Assembly: GCA_002373535.1 (NCBI GenBank)
Contig: DFKL01000075.1
Location: 1 to 9,875, forward strand
Source of the DNA: Prevotellaceae bacterium UBA3646
Lineage (GTDB): Bacteria; Bacteroidota; Bacteroidia; Bacteroidales; Bacteroidaceae
Reading direction: 5' to 3'
DNA: 9,875 bases
The position numbers and the translations under genes are program-made. Below the pieces are notes generated by a model. The model made no database searches. It saw only the letters and a program-made list of their open reading frames with translations, and was not told the DNA's origin. How positions within the stretch are numbered: position 1 is the first letter of the stretch; each line of letters starts with the position of its first letter. Below are positions 1 to 6,350 of this stretch, piece after piece.

Positions 1-2
1 AA

Positions 3-470
3 AGACAAGTACAGATACAGTTCAAACTGGCCGACGTACACCAGGTCCAGTTTGCGACGCTCTGCAACCAGTGGCCCACTGGCGAGATGCAGGTAGGCAC
101 CCAGATCAATTTCAACTCGGACACGGAAAAGCGCCTCGTACGCTGTCTGGCCAATATCGAATACAAGCTGAACGACATAACACAGCTGCTGCTCAGCGTA
201 GAGACGATATTCGAATTTGAGCGCGACTCATGGAGTGCGATGTATGACCTGCAGAGCGACTCGTGGATTCTGCCATCCGGCCTGTTGCATCACATCACGG
301 ATCTGACGCTGGGAGCGGCACGCGGAATCCTCTCGGCACGCATGGACGATGCCGGTTTCCCACGTGTCATGCTTCCACTGGTAGACCCACGCCAGTTCAT
401 ACGCGACAACCTCAGCTTCAGACGGGCAGGCACTACGCCCATAGCATCCACACCGCACGGCCAAGCATAG
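3..470 (+). CDS. SecB-like fold protein, 5' end outside window
   Basis: The reading frame is open from the first bases, so the N-terminus lies upstream; 155 codons are visible before the TAG stop. The first visible methionine (base 87) is unlikely to be the start, because SecB-like sequence (QFKLADVHQVQF) already precedes it. The order of segments resembles the SecB export chaperone: an N-terminal strand, a middle stretch of alternating polar and hydrophobic residues (LVRCLANIEYKLND, then LLLSVETIFEFE), and a C-terminal helix followed by GFPRVMLPLVDPRQFI, which parallels the GTFPQLNLAPVNFDALF region of E. coli SecB. Overall similarity is weak. It could be a true export chaperone or a member of the wider SecB-like group, some of which act with toxin-antitoxin systems. 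No toxin-antitoxin pair is visible. The next gene starts on the base after this stop codon, so the two are very probably co-transcribed and translationally coupled. The family assignment is my inference from motif pattern. Confidence 0.55.
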   Translation, partial: RQVQIQFKLADVHQVQFATLCNQWPTGEMQVGTQINFNSDTEKRLVRCLANIEYKLNDITQLLLSVETIFEFERDSWSAMYDLQSDSWILPSGLLHHITDLTLGAARGILSARMDDAGFPRVMLPLVDPRQFIRDNLSFRRAGTTPIASTPHGQA

Positions 471-1187
471 ATGTCCAGACCCGACATACACCTCGACGTG
501 CATACCCACACGATAGTCAGCGGGCATGCATTCAGCACCATACAGGAAATGGCACGCCGCGCAGCCGAGCTACGGCTTGACATCCTCGGCATCACAGAAC
601 ATGCCCCCGGGATACCGGGAACATGCGACCCCATCTATTTCCGCAACATGCATGTCATTCCGCGCCAGATGTACGGAGTGAGACTGCTAATGGGAGCCGA
701 GCTCAACATCCTGGACACACGCGGCACACTGGACCTGGACGAGAGCTACTACCGCATCCTGGACCTGCGTATAGCCGGCATACATTCCCTGTGCTGGACA
801 GGGGGCACACGCGAGGAGAACACACAAGGCATGATCAATGCCATACGCAATCCGTGGATACAGATTATCTCACACCCCGGAGACGGCACTGCCGAACTGG
901 ACTTCCCGGGTATAGTCCGTGCAGCCGGTGAATCCAGGACGCTGCTGGAGATAAACAACAGCAGCCTCATCCCCTCGCGGGGCAAACTCCAAGCCACGCC
1001 CAACAACCTCGAAATACTGCGCCTCTGCCGCAAGGAAGGCATACCGGTCATACTCGGCAGCGACGCGCACATCTCCTTCTCCATCGCAGACTACCGGTAC
1101 CTGTGGCCCTTGCTGGAGGAGACCGATTTCCCTGACGAGCTCATCATCAACTACCACCCAGATGCTTTCCTTGCGTACATTGGCTGA
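471..1187 (+). CDS. PHP-domain metal-dependent hydrolase, YcdX family
   Basis: This 238-residue protein has the complete metal-ligand set of the PHP superfamily in the order and spacing of E. coli YcdX, which binds three zinc ions: H11 and H13 (HTH), H19, H44 (GITEH), E77 (GAELN), H105 (GIHS), H135 (SHPG), and D198/H200 (GSDAH). Length is close to YcdX (about 245). The protein is probably cytoplasmic, with no signal peptide. Family members are phosphatases or phosphoesterases, but the physiological substrate of this branch is not known, so I do not name one. The ATG directly follows the upstream TAG stop, and the gene's 3' end overlaps the ComF gene start by 26 bases, pointing to a translationally coupled operon. 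No Shine-Dalgarno sequence precedes it, as is usual in Bacteroidota. The PHP assignment is firm; the exact reaction is open. Confidence 0.9.
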   Translation: MSRPDIHLDVHTHTIVSGHAFSTIQEMARRAAELRLDILGITEHAPGIPGTCDPIYFRNMHVIPRQMYGVRLLMGAELNILDTRGTLDLDESYYRILDLRIAGIHSLCWTGGTREENTQGMINAIRNPWIQIISHPGDGTAELDFPGIVRAAGESRTLLEINNSSLIPSRGKLQATPNNLEILRLCRKEGIPVILGSDAHISFSIADYRYLWPLLEETDFPDELIINYHPDAFLAYIG

Positions 1188-1854
1188 CCTGATACTGCCA
1201 CGCTACTGCATAGCATGCCGGTGCGAACTGCTCGGCAGCGAACGGCACCTCTGCAACCAATGCCAGCTCATGGTCAGCCCGATAGAATGGTCCAAGGCTG
1301 ACGACAACACCCTCCTGCGCGCTCTGTGGGAGCGTAACGACGTCGAAGCCGGAGGCAGCACATTCTACTACAGACACGAGTCTCCCTTCCACAACATATT
1401 CGTCCTGCTCAAATACGCATCCCGTCCGGACATAGCCCGCGACCTGACACTCAGCACGTTTCACCTGTGGATGGAACGCGGCCTGACACACGGAGCAGAC
1501 CTCGTCATACCTGTACCCCTGCACAGGGCCAGGCTCTGGCATCGGGGATACAACCAGGCAGAATGGGTAGCCCGCGGCGTTGCCGAAGCCAGTCGCCTGC
1601 CGCTGCGGACAGACATCCTCAGACGCACGCTGAACAATTCGACACAGACACACAAGAACCGCACACGGCGCATGACAGCAATGGTCGGTGCCTTTGAGGT
1701 GCACGGCGACACGGACCTCAACGACAAGACCATACTGCTCGTCGATGACATCATCACCACAGGAAGTACCATCGCAGACTGCATACGAGCCCTGCGCGAA
1801 AAATATCCACGCATAAACATCCGTGCCTATTCACTCGGCTGGAGCGGCAAATAG
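1162..1854 (+). CDS. comF: ComF family phosphoribosyltransferase-like protein
   Basis: The 230-residue protein has the two parts expected of ComF/GntX proteins. An N-terminal zinc-finger-like pair of cysteine knuckles lies at C16-x2-C19 and C31-x2-C34. A C-terminal type I phosphoribosyltransferase fold shows PVPLHRARLWHRGYNQAE (about 117-134) and the PRPP-binding loop LLVDDIITTGST (192-203). ComF proteins support DNA uptake in competent bacteria, and in other species they have been linked to DNA transformation or repair; no enzymatic reaction is well established. The start at 1162 is the first ATG in frame and places the LPRYCIAC motif near the N-terminus, as in homologues. It overlaps the PHP gene by 26 bases in another frame. 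The last 24 bases overlap the 3' end of the convergent nuclease-family gene. No other competence gene is nearby, so the role in this organism is inferred from family only. Confidence 0.9.
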   Translation: MLSLRTLADLILPRYCIACRCELLGSERHLCNQCQLMVSPIEWSKADDNTLLRALWERNDVEAGGSTFYYRHESPFHNIFVLLKYASRPDIARDLTLSTFHLWMERGLTHGADLVIPVPLHRARLWHRGYNQAEWVARGVAEASRLPLRTDILRRTLNNSTQTHKNRTRRMTAMVGAFEVHGDTDLNDKTILLVDDIITTGSTIADCIRALREKYPRINIRAYSLGWSGK

Positions 1855-2832
1855 CAACCTGGCCAGCAACGGCAGGTGATCACTCACGCCACCAATGTAA
1901 TGCACTCCGCCGTAGGTCCGCCGTGGCATCCTCCCATCCCGTGTCAGCAGGAAAGGGAAGCGACATTCCCTGGCAAGTCCGCGCACACAGTGATATAACG
2001 ACGGACTCACCAGGATATGGTCCAGGTACCCCCATATTCCCCTGTAGCAGTACGTACCCCTCACACCACGCAGCCTGACCCTGTCCTGCTCCACGATGCT
2101 TACCAGCCCATCTCCCGTCTGCTCAAAGATCACGTCCCCAGGCTCTGCGTTGAAATCACCCATTACGACTATCTTGGGACAACTCGCGCACCCCGTCATC
2201 CTGCACCCTCCGCACACTCCTCCACAGGCTCTGTATACAGAATCCACCAGCCCCGACAAGGTCTCAGCAGCCAGCGCACGGTTACGCCGTGCCTCTGTAC
2301 TGTTGTTCCTCCTGCTGGGAAAATGGACGGCAATCACATGCAGCGTATCCCCCGTAGGCAGCACCCCTGCCGCATACAATATGTCACGCGTAGCACGCAA
2401 GCCATGCAAGGCACTCGGAACCCGCACACCCCTGCTACGACAAAGAGCAAACTGCTCACGCCTGTACAGGATGGCTACGTCCGTGCCGCGCACGTCAGGA
2501 CCGTCTGTGAGGACATATCCGTAGCCGGCTCTCCACAAAGCCGTCCTCCGGGTCAAGTCACGCAACACCGTATCGTTCTCCACCTCCTGCAAGGCAACGA
2601 GGTCTGGCAGATCCATGGCAGCGAGTGTCTGTGTAATGCTCCTCAGCTTACGCCAGTAGCGCCAGGTGTTCCACCTGCGCTCTGCCTGCGGCAGGAAATC
2701 CGTATCCCTCTTGCCCACGTCATGGCAAGTGTCAAACATATTCTCCACGTTCCACGTAGCGATGCGCATCCCCTGCGCAAGGCCCGTCAGGCAGAAAACA
2801 CACAAAATGACAGCATACGAAAGGCCTCTCAT
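1831..2832 (-). CDS. Exported endonuclease/exonuclease/phosphatase family protein
   Basis: With the start at 2832 the protein has 333 residues and begins with a signal peptide: MRG, a hydrophobic run (about 4-19) and an AQG-type cleavage site near residue 21. The DNase I/EEP fold motifs follow: WNVEN (28-32), LQEVEN with catalytic E83, VHFPSRRNNS with H170, GDFNAEP (D226, N228), YLDHILVS (D271, H272) and SDHLPL (D318, H319). All catalytic positions are present, so it should be an active Mg-dependent phosphodiesterase or phosphatase in the periplasm or outside the cell; nucleic acid is a plausible substrate but not shown. An ATG at 2916 would add 28 residues ahead of the signal peptide and is less likely. 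The unusual part is a five-cysteine cluster, C203, C207, C210, C215 and C218, just before the GDFN strand. The gene converges on comF and overlaps it by 24 bases. A -7 promoter match lies only 5 bases before the chosen start. Confidence 0.87.
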   Translation of the reverse strand: MRGLSYAVILCVFCLTGLAQGMRIATWNVENMFDTCHDVGKRDTDFLPQAERRWNTWRYWRKLRSITQTLAAMDLPDLVALQEVENDTVLRDLTRRTALWRAGYGYVLTDGPDVRGTDVAILYRREQFALCRSRGVRVPSALHGLRATRDILYAAGVLPTGDTLHVIAVHFPSRRNNSTEARRNRALAAETLSGLVDSVYRACGGVCGGCRMTGCASCPKIVVMGDFNAEPGDVIFEQTGDGLVSIVEQDRVRLRGVRGTYCYRGIWGYLDHILVSPSLYHCVRGLARECRFPFLLTRDGRMPRRTYGGVHYIGGVSDHLPLLARLLFAAPAE

Positions 2833-2837
2833 ATCCC

Positions 2838-2845
2838 CAAAGATA
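2838..2845 (-). promoter_or_regulatory. Possible -7 element for the nuclease-family gene
   Basis: On the minus strand this reads TATCTTTG, an exact match to the Bacteroidota -7 consensus TAnnTTTG. No TTTG -33 element is seen at the usual 19-21 base spacing. It sits so close to the start codon at 2832 that initiation about 7 bases downstream would give a leaderless transcript, so it may be a chance match. Confidence 0.35.
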
Positions 2846-2888
2846 AGAAAAACATGGACCTCCACACCCGTTTGTCGCGTTTTTTTTA

Positions 2889-2896
2889 TATTTTTG
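2889..2896 (+). promoter_or_regulatory. -7 promoter element for parC
   Basis: TATTTTTG matches TAnnTTTG exactly, within a T-rich tract. Transcription from it would start near base 2903 and leave a leader of about 43 bases before the parC ATG at 2946. A TTTG at 2871-2874 could be the -33 element, but the 14-base spacer is shorter than the usual 19-21, so only the -7 part is supported. Confidence 0.5.
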
Positions 2897-2945
2897 TACA
2901 GGATTATGCCCACCACCCACGGACATTCATACTACAAGACAAGAC

Positions 2946-5615
2946 ATGGCAGACAAAATCGAACAGCAGGAAGGTATCACACATCATCTCAACCAAATGT
3001 ACCAGAACTGGTTTCTGGACTATGCCTCATACGTGATTTTGGAGCGTGCCGTGCCACATATCGTCGACGGACTCAAGCCTGTACAGCGACGCATCCTGCA
3101 TTCGATGAAACGCATGGACGACGGACGATACAACAAAGTAGCCAACATCGTCGGCCACACCATGCAGTTCCACCCTCACGGCGACGCCAGCATCAAGGAT
3201 GCTCTGGTACAGCTGGGGCAGAAAGACTTGCTCATAGACTGTCAGGGCAACTGGGGCAACATACTCACCGGGGACGATGCCGCCGCAGGCCGCTACATCG
3301 AGGCACGACTCTCCAAGTTTGCACTCGACACAGTATTCAACCCCAAGACCACCGAATGGAAGAAATCATACGACGGCCGCAACAACGAGCCAGTAGCCTT
3401 GCCTGTCAAGTTCCCCCTCCTCCTCGCCCAGGGTGCCGAAGGAATCGCCGTCGGCCTGTCATGCAAGATACTGCCGCACAACATCAATGAAATATGCGAT
3501 GCCGCCATCAGCTACCTGCACGGCCAGGAGTTTCACCTGTACCCCGACTTCCCCACAGGCGGCTCTATAGACGTCTCACGCTACAACGACGGACAGCGCG
3601 GCGGCAGCGTACGTGTACGAGCCAAGATTGAGAAGCGCGACAACAAGACTCTCGCCATCACCGAGATACCCTTCGGCAAGACCACTGGTACAGCAAGCAA
3701 GCCTTCCACCTTCATCGACAGCATACTCAAAGCCTCAGAGAAGGGAAAGATCAAAGTCCGCAAGGTCGAAGACATGACTGCCGCCAGCGTAGAGATTCTC
3801 GTACACCTCACCCCCGGAGCCAGCAGCGACAAGACCATCGATGCCCTATACGCTTGCACCGACTGCGAAGTCAGCATTTCCCCCAACTGCTGCGTCATCG
3901 ACCAGCGCAAGCCACAGTTCCTCACCGTCAGCGACGTCCTGCGCCGCTCCGTAGACAACACCTTGTCCCTCTTGCGCCAGGAACGCCTCATACGCAAGGG
4001 CGAGCTGCTCGAACAACTCCACTTCGCCAGTCTCGAGCAGATCTTCATCGAGGAACGCATATACAAGGACAAGAAGTTCGAGAATGCCAAGACCATGGAC
4101 GAAGCATGCCAGTGGATAGACGAGCGTCTCACTCCATGGTATCCCCGTATGATACGCGAAGTCACCAAGGAAGACATCCTCCGCCTCATGGAGATCAAGA
4201 TGGCGCGCATCCTCAAGTTCAACAAGGCAAAGGCCGAGGAGAACATCCTACACATCAAGGATGAGATACGCCAGATAGACAAGGATCTGTCCGACATGGT
4301 AGAAGTCACCTGCCAGTGGTTCCGCTTCATCAAGGACAAATATGGCAGCAGCTATCCACGCCGCACCGAGATAAAGAACTTCGACACCATAAGCGCAGCC
4401 ACCGTCGTCGAAGCCAACGAGAAACTCTACATCAACCGCGAGGAAGGCTTCATCGGCACCAGCCTCAAGAAAGACGAGTTCATCTGCAACTGCTCAGACA
4501 TAGACGACGTAATCATCTTCTACAAAGACGGAACATACAAAGTCTGCAAAGTCGCCGACAAGCTCTTCGTCGGAGAGACAGAGCGCTCCAAGGCCGAGAA
4601 ACGCAAGGCAGAGATTATCCACGTCGCCATCTTCAAGAAAAACGACTCACGCACCATATACAATGCCGTATACCGCGACGGCAAGAACGGCAACTACTAT
4701 GTCAAGCGCTTCAACGTCACCAGCATGACACGTGACCGCGAATACGACCTAACTCAAGGCACCCCTGCCTCACGCGTCCTATACTTCACAGCCAACACCA
4801 ACGGCGAGGCCGAAGTCATCAAAGTCGTCCTAAAGCCCAATCCAAAGCTAAAGAAGGTCTTTTTCGACTACGACTTCTCACTCCTCGCCATCAAAGGCCG
4901 CGCCAGCATGGGCAACCTTCTCAGCAAGAACGAGATCTCACGCATCACCCTCAAGAGCCACGGCATCAGCACCCTCGGCGGACGCAAGGTATGGTTCGAT
5001 CCCGACGTCAACCGCCTCAACTATGACGAGCTCGGCACCTACCTCGGCGAATTCCACAGTGACGACAAGATACTCGTCATCCTCAGCAACGGTGACTTCT
5101 ACACCACCACCTTCGACGCCAACAACCACTTCGAGGACAACATCCTGCGCATCGAGAAATACGAGCCAGACAAGATCTGGACCGCAGTCCTCTTCGACCA
5201 GGACCAGAACGGCTACCCCTACATCAAGCGCTTCCCTCTCGACGCCACAGCCCGTCACCAGAACTGTCTCGGCGACAACCCTGCCAACACATTCATCCTG
5301 CTCACCGACACCCCGTGTCCGCGCATCCAGGTAACCATGGGCGGTGATGACGATTTCCGCGAACCCATCGAGCTGGAAGCCGACCAGTTCATCGGTGTCA
5401 AGAGTTTCAAGGCCAAAGGCAAGCGCATCACTACCTTCACAGTAGACTCCGTACGCGAGCTTCCCCCCACACATCAGCCTGCCCCACAGGAAGAAAATAA
5501 TCCGGACCCGGCAGACCTGGCAGCCACAGCCGCCGACTCCCCGGATCCGGACGAAGGCAAAAGCCAGCAAGACGTAGCCGACGAAATCACAGGCCAGCTA
5601 CACCTCTTCGACTGA
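2946..5615 (+). CDS. parC: DNA topoisomerase IV subunit A (ParC), Bacteroidota type
   Basis: This 889-residue protein is the DNA-cleaving subunit of a type IIA topoisomerase. It forms a heterotetramer with ParE to decatenate chromosomes. The breakage-reunion domain starts at once (YASYVILERAVPHIVDGLKPVQRRIL, about 26-51). The quinolone region is HPHGDASIKDALV (77-89), and the catalytic tyrosine is Y117 in GRYIEARLSKFA. A coiled-coil region (about 350-460) and a C-terminal beta-pinwheel follow, with repeats such as IIFYKDGTYKVCKV and LAIKGRASMGNLLSK. There is no QRRGGKG GyrA box, which favours ParC over GyrA. Position 81 is alanine where E. coli GyrA has S83; D85 matches D87. The last 50 or so residues form a disordered Pro/Asp/Gln-rich tail ending QLHLFD, which resembles a sliding-clamp-binding motif. 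No parE is in the window. The stop codon is 4 bases from the convergent rubrerythrin stop. Confidence 0.95.
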   Translation: MADKIEQQEGITHHLNQMYQNWFLDYASYVILERAVPHIVDGLKPVQRRILHSMKRMDDGRYNKVANIVGHTMQFHPHGDASIKDALVQLGQKDLLIDCQGNWGNILTGDDAAAGRYIEARLSKFALDTVFNPKTTEWKKSYDGRNNEPVALPVKFPLLLAQGAEGIAVGLSCKILPHNINEICDAAISYLHGQEFHLYPDFPTGGSIDVSRYNDGQRGGSVRVRAKIEKRDNKTLAITEIPFGKTTGTASKPSTFIDSILKASEKGKIKVRKVEDMTAASVEILVHLTPGASSDKTIDALYACTDCEVSISPNCCVIDQRKPQFLTVSDVLRRSVDNTLSLLRQERLIRKGELLEQLHFASLEQIFIEERIYKDKKFENAKTMDEACQWIDERLTPWYPRMIREVTKEDILRLMEIKMARILKFNKAKAEENILHIKDEIRQIDKDLSDMVEVTCQWFRFIKDKYGSSYPRRTEIKNFDTISAATVVEANEKLYINREEGFIGTSLKKDEFICNCSDIDDVIIFYKDGTYKVCKVADKLFVGETERSKAEKRKAEIIHVAIFKKNDSRTIYNAVYRDGKNGNYYVKRFNVTSMTRDREYDLTQGTPASRVLYFTANTNGEAEVIKVVLKPNPKLKKVFFDYDFSLLAIKGRASMGNLLSKNEISRITLKSHGISTLGGRKVWFDPDVNRLNYDELGTYLGEFHSDDKILVILSNGDFYTTTFDANNHFEDNILRIEKYEPDKIWTAVLFDQDQNGYPYIKRFPLDATARHQNCLGDNPANTFILLTDTPCPRIQVTMGGDDDFREPIELEADQFIGVKSFKAKGKRITTFTVDSVRELPPTHQPAPQEENNPDPADLAATAADSPDPDEGKSQQDVADEITGQLHLFD

Positions 5616-5619
5616 CTCC

Positions 5620-6159
5620 TTAATAATTATCAGCCCGCACCTCAAAGAAAGACTGCGGATGCGCACACGTCGGACACACTTCAGGAGCCTTCGTGCCCAC
5701 CACGATATGTCCACAGTTACGGCACTCCCATACCTTCACCTCAGACTTCTCAAACACCTTGCTCGTCTCCACGTTCCTCAGCAAGGCACGGTAACGCTCC
5801 TCATGCCGTTTCTCAATAGCTGCCACCAGGCGGAATTTCGCAGCAAGCTCCGTAAATCCTTCTTCCTCGGCAGTCTTCGCAAAACCCTCGTACATATCCG
5901 TCCACTCATAGTTCTCCCCGTCTGCCGCAGCCGCCAGGTTGGCTGCCGTATCTCCAATACCCTCCAGCTCCTTGAACCACATCTTGGCATGCTCTTTCTC
6001 ATTGTTAGCCGTTGCCTCGAATATAGCAGCAATCTGCTCAAAACCATCCTTCTTAGCACGCGACGCAAAATATGAATACTTGTTACGTGCCTGACTCTCA
6101 CCAGCAAAAGCCGCCTCCAGATTCTTCTCCGTCTGCGTACCGGCATACTTGTTAGCCAT
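5620..6159 (-). CDS. rbr: Rubrerythrin
   Basis: This 179-residue protein has the usual rubrerythrin layout: a four-helix ferritin-like diiron domain followed by a rubredoxin domain. Diiron ligands are visible as E21 (GESQARNKY), E54 and H57 (NNEKEHAKM), glutamates in AEEEGF (98-100) and E116 with H119/E120 in IEKRHEERY. The rubredoxin Fe(Cys)4 site is C146-x2-C149-G and C162-P-x-C165. Rubrerythrins of anaerobes reduce hydrogen peroxide to water in the cytoplasm, taking electrons from NAD(P)H through a reductase or rubredoxin. All cofactor residues are present, so it should be functional. It is transcribed divergently from gdhA across a 191-base AT-rich gap and converges on parC with 4 bases between stops. 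The start at 6159 gives the standard MANKYAGTQTEKNL N-terminus. Peroxide or oxygen control is likely from the family, but I see no clear operator. Confidence 0.97.
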   Translation of the reverse strand: MANKYAGTQTEKNLEAAFAGESQARNKYSYFASRAKKDGFEQIAAIFEATANNEKEHAKMWFKELEGIGDTAANLAAAADGENYEWTDMYEGFAKTAEEEGFTELAAKFRLVAAIEKRHEERYRALLRNVETSKVFEKSEVKVWECRNCGHIVVGTKAPEVCPTCAHPQSFFEVRADNY

Positions 6160-6174
6160 AAATTCTTCAGTTTA

Positions 6175-6205
6175 GAAAATTAAACAATATAAAACAATTA
6201 CACAA
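6175..6205 (-). promoter_or_regulatory. Probable promoter of rubrerythrin
   Basis: On the minus strand TAATTTTC (6175-6182) matches the -7 element TAnnTTTG at all but the last fixed base. A TTG (6203-6205) lies 20 bases upstream, the normal spacing for the -33 element in Bacteroidota. Transcription would start about 8-10 bases before the ATG at 6159. This is a moderate match. Confidence 0.4.
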
Positions 6206-6310
6206 CGTAAAAGTAGCACATTTTACTATTACACACAAACACGAGCAAAAACTTTTATACCCGCACACAAAATATAGGACAAATACCCGCCACAAATAGA
6301 AATATAACAC

Positions 6311-6318
6311 TATATTTG
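6311..6318 (+). promoter_or_regulatory. -7 promoter element for gdhA
   Basis: TATATTTG is an exact match to TAnnTTTG. The predicted transcript start is near 6325, giving a leader of about 26 bases that is rich in A and has no Shine-Dalgarno sequence before the ATG at 6351, as is typical of Bacteroidota. No TTTG is present at the expected -33 spacing, so an activator may be needed or the -33 element is degenerate. Confidence 0.55.
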
Positions 6319-6350
6319 TAATAATAACAAACCAAAAAATCAATACCAAT

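Noticed and set aside
2833..2916. Start of the nuclease-family gene at 2916 instead of 2832
   Set aside because: It would put 28 residues with no family similarity ahead of a well-formed signal peptide.
2017..3036. 339-codon open frame on the + strand opposite the nuclease-family gene
   Set aside because: Rich in His, Pro, Arg and Thr with no family motif. It lies antisense to a gene with complete catalytic motifs and runs into parC in another frame, so it is a shadow of base composition.
4938..5570. 210-codon open frame antisense to the parC C-terminal domain
   Set aside because: Val/Gly/Asp/Glu-rich sequence with no motif, produced by the C-rich codon use of parC on the other strand.
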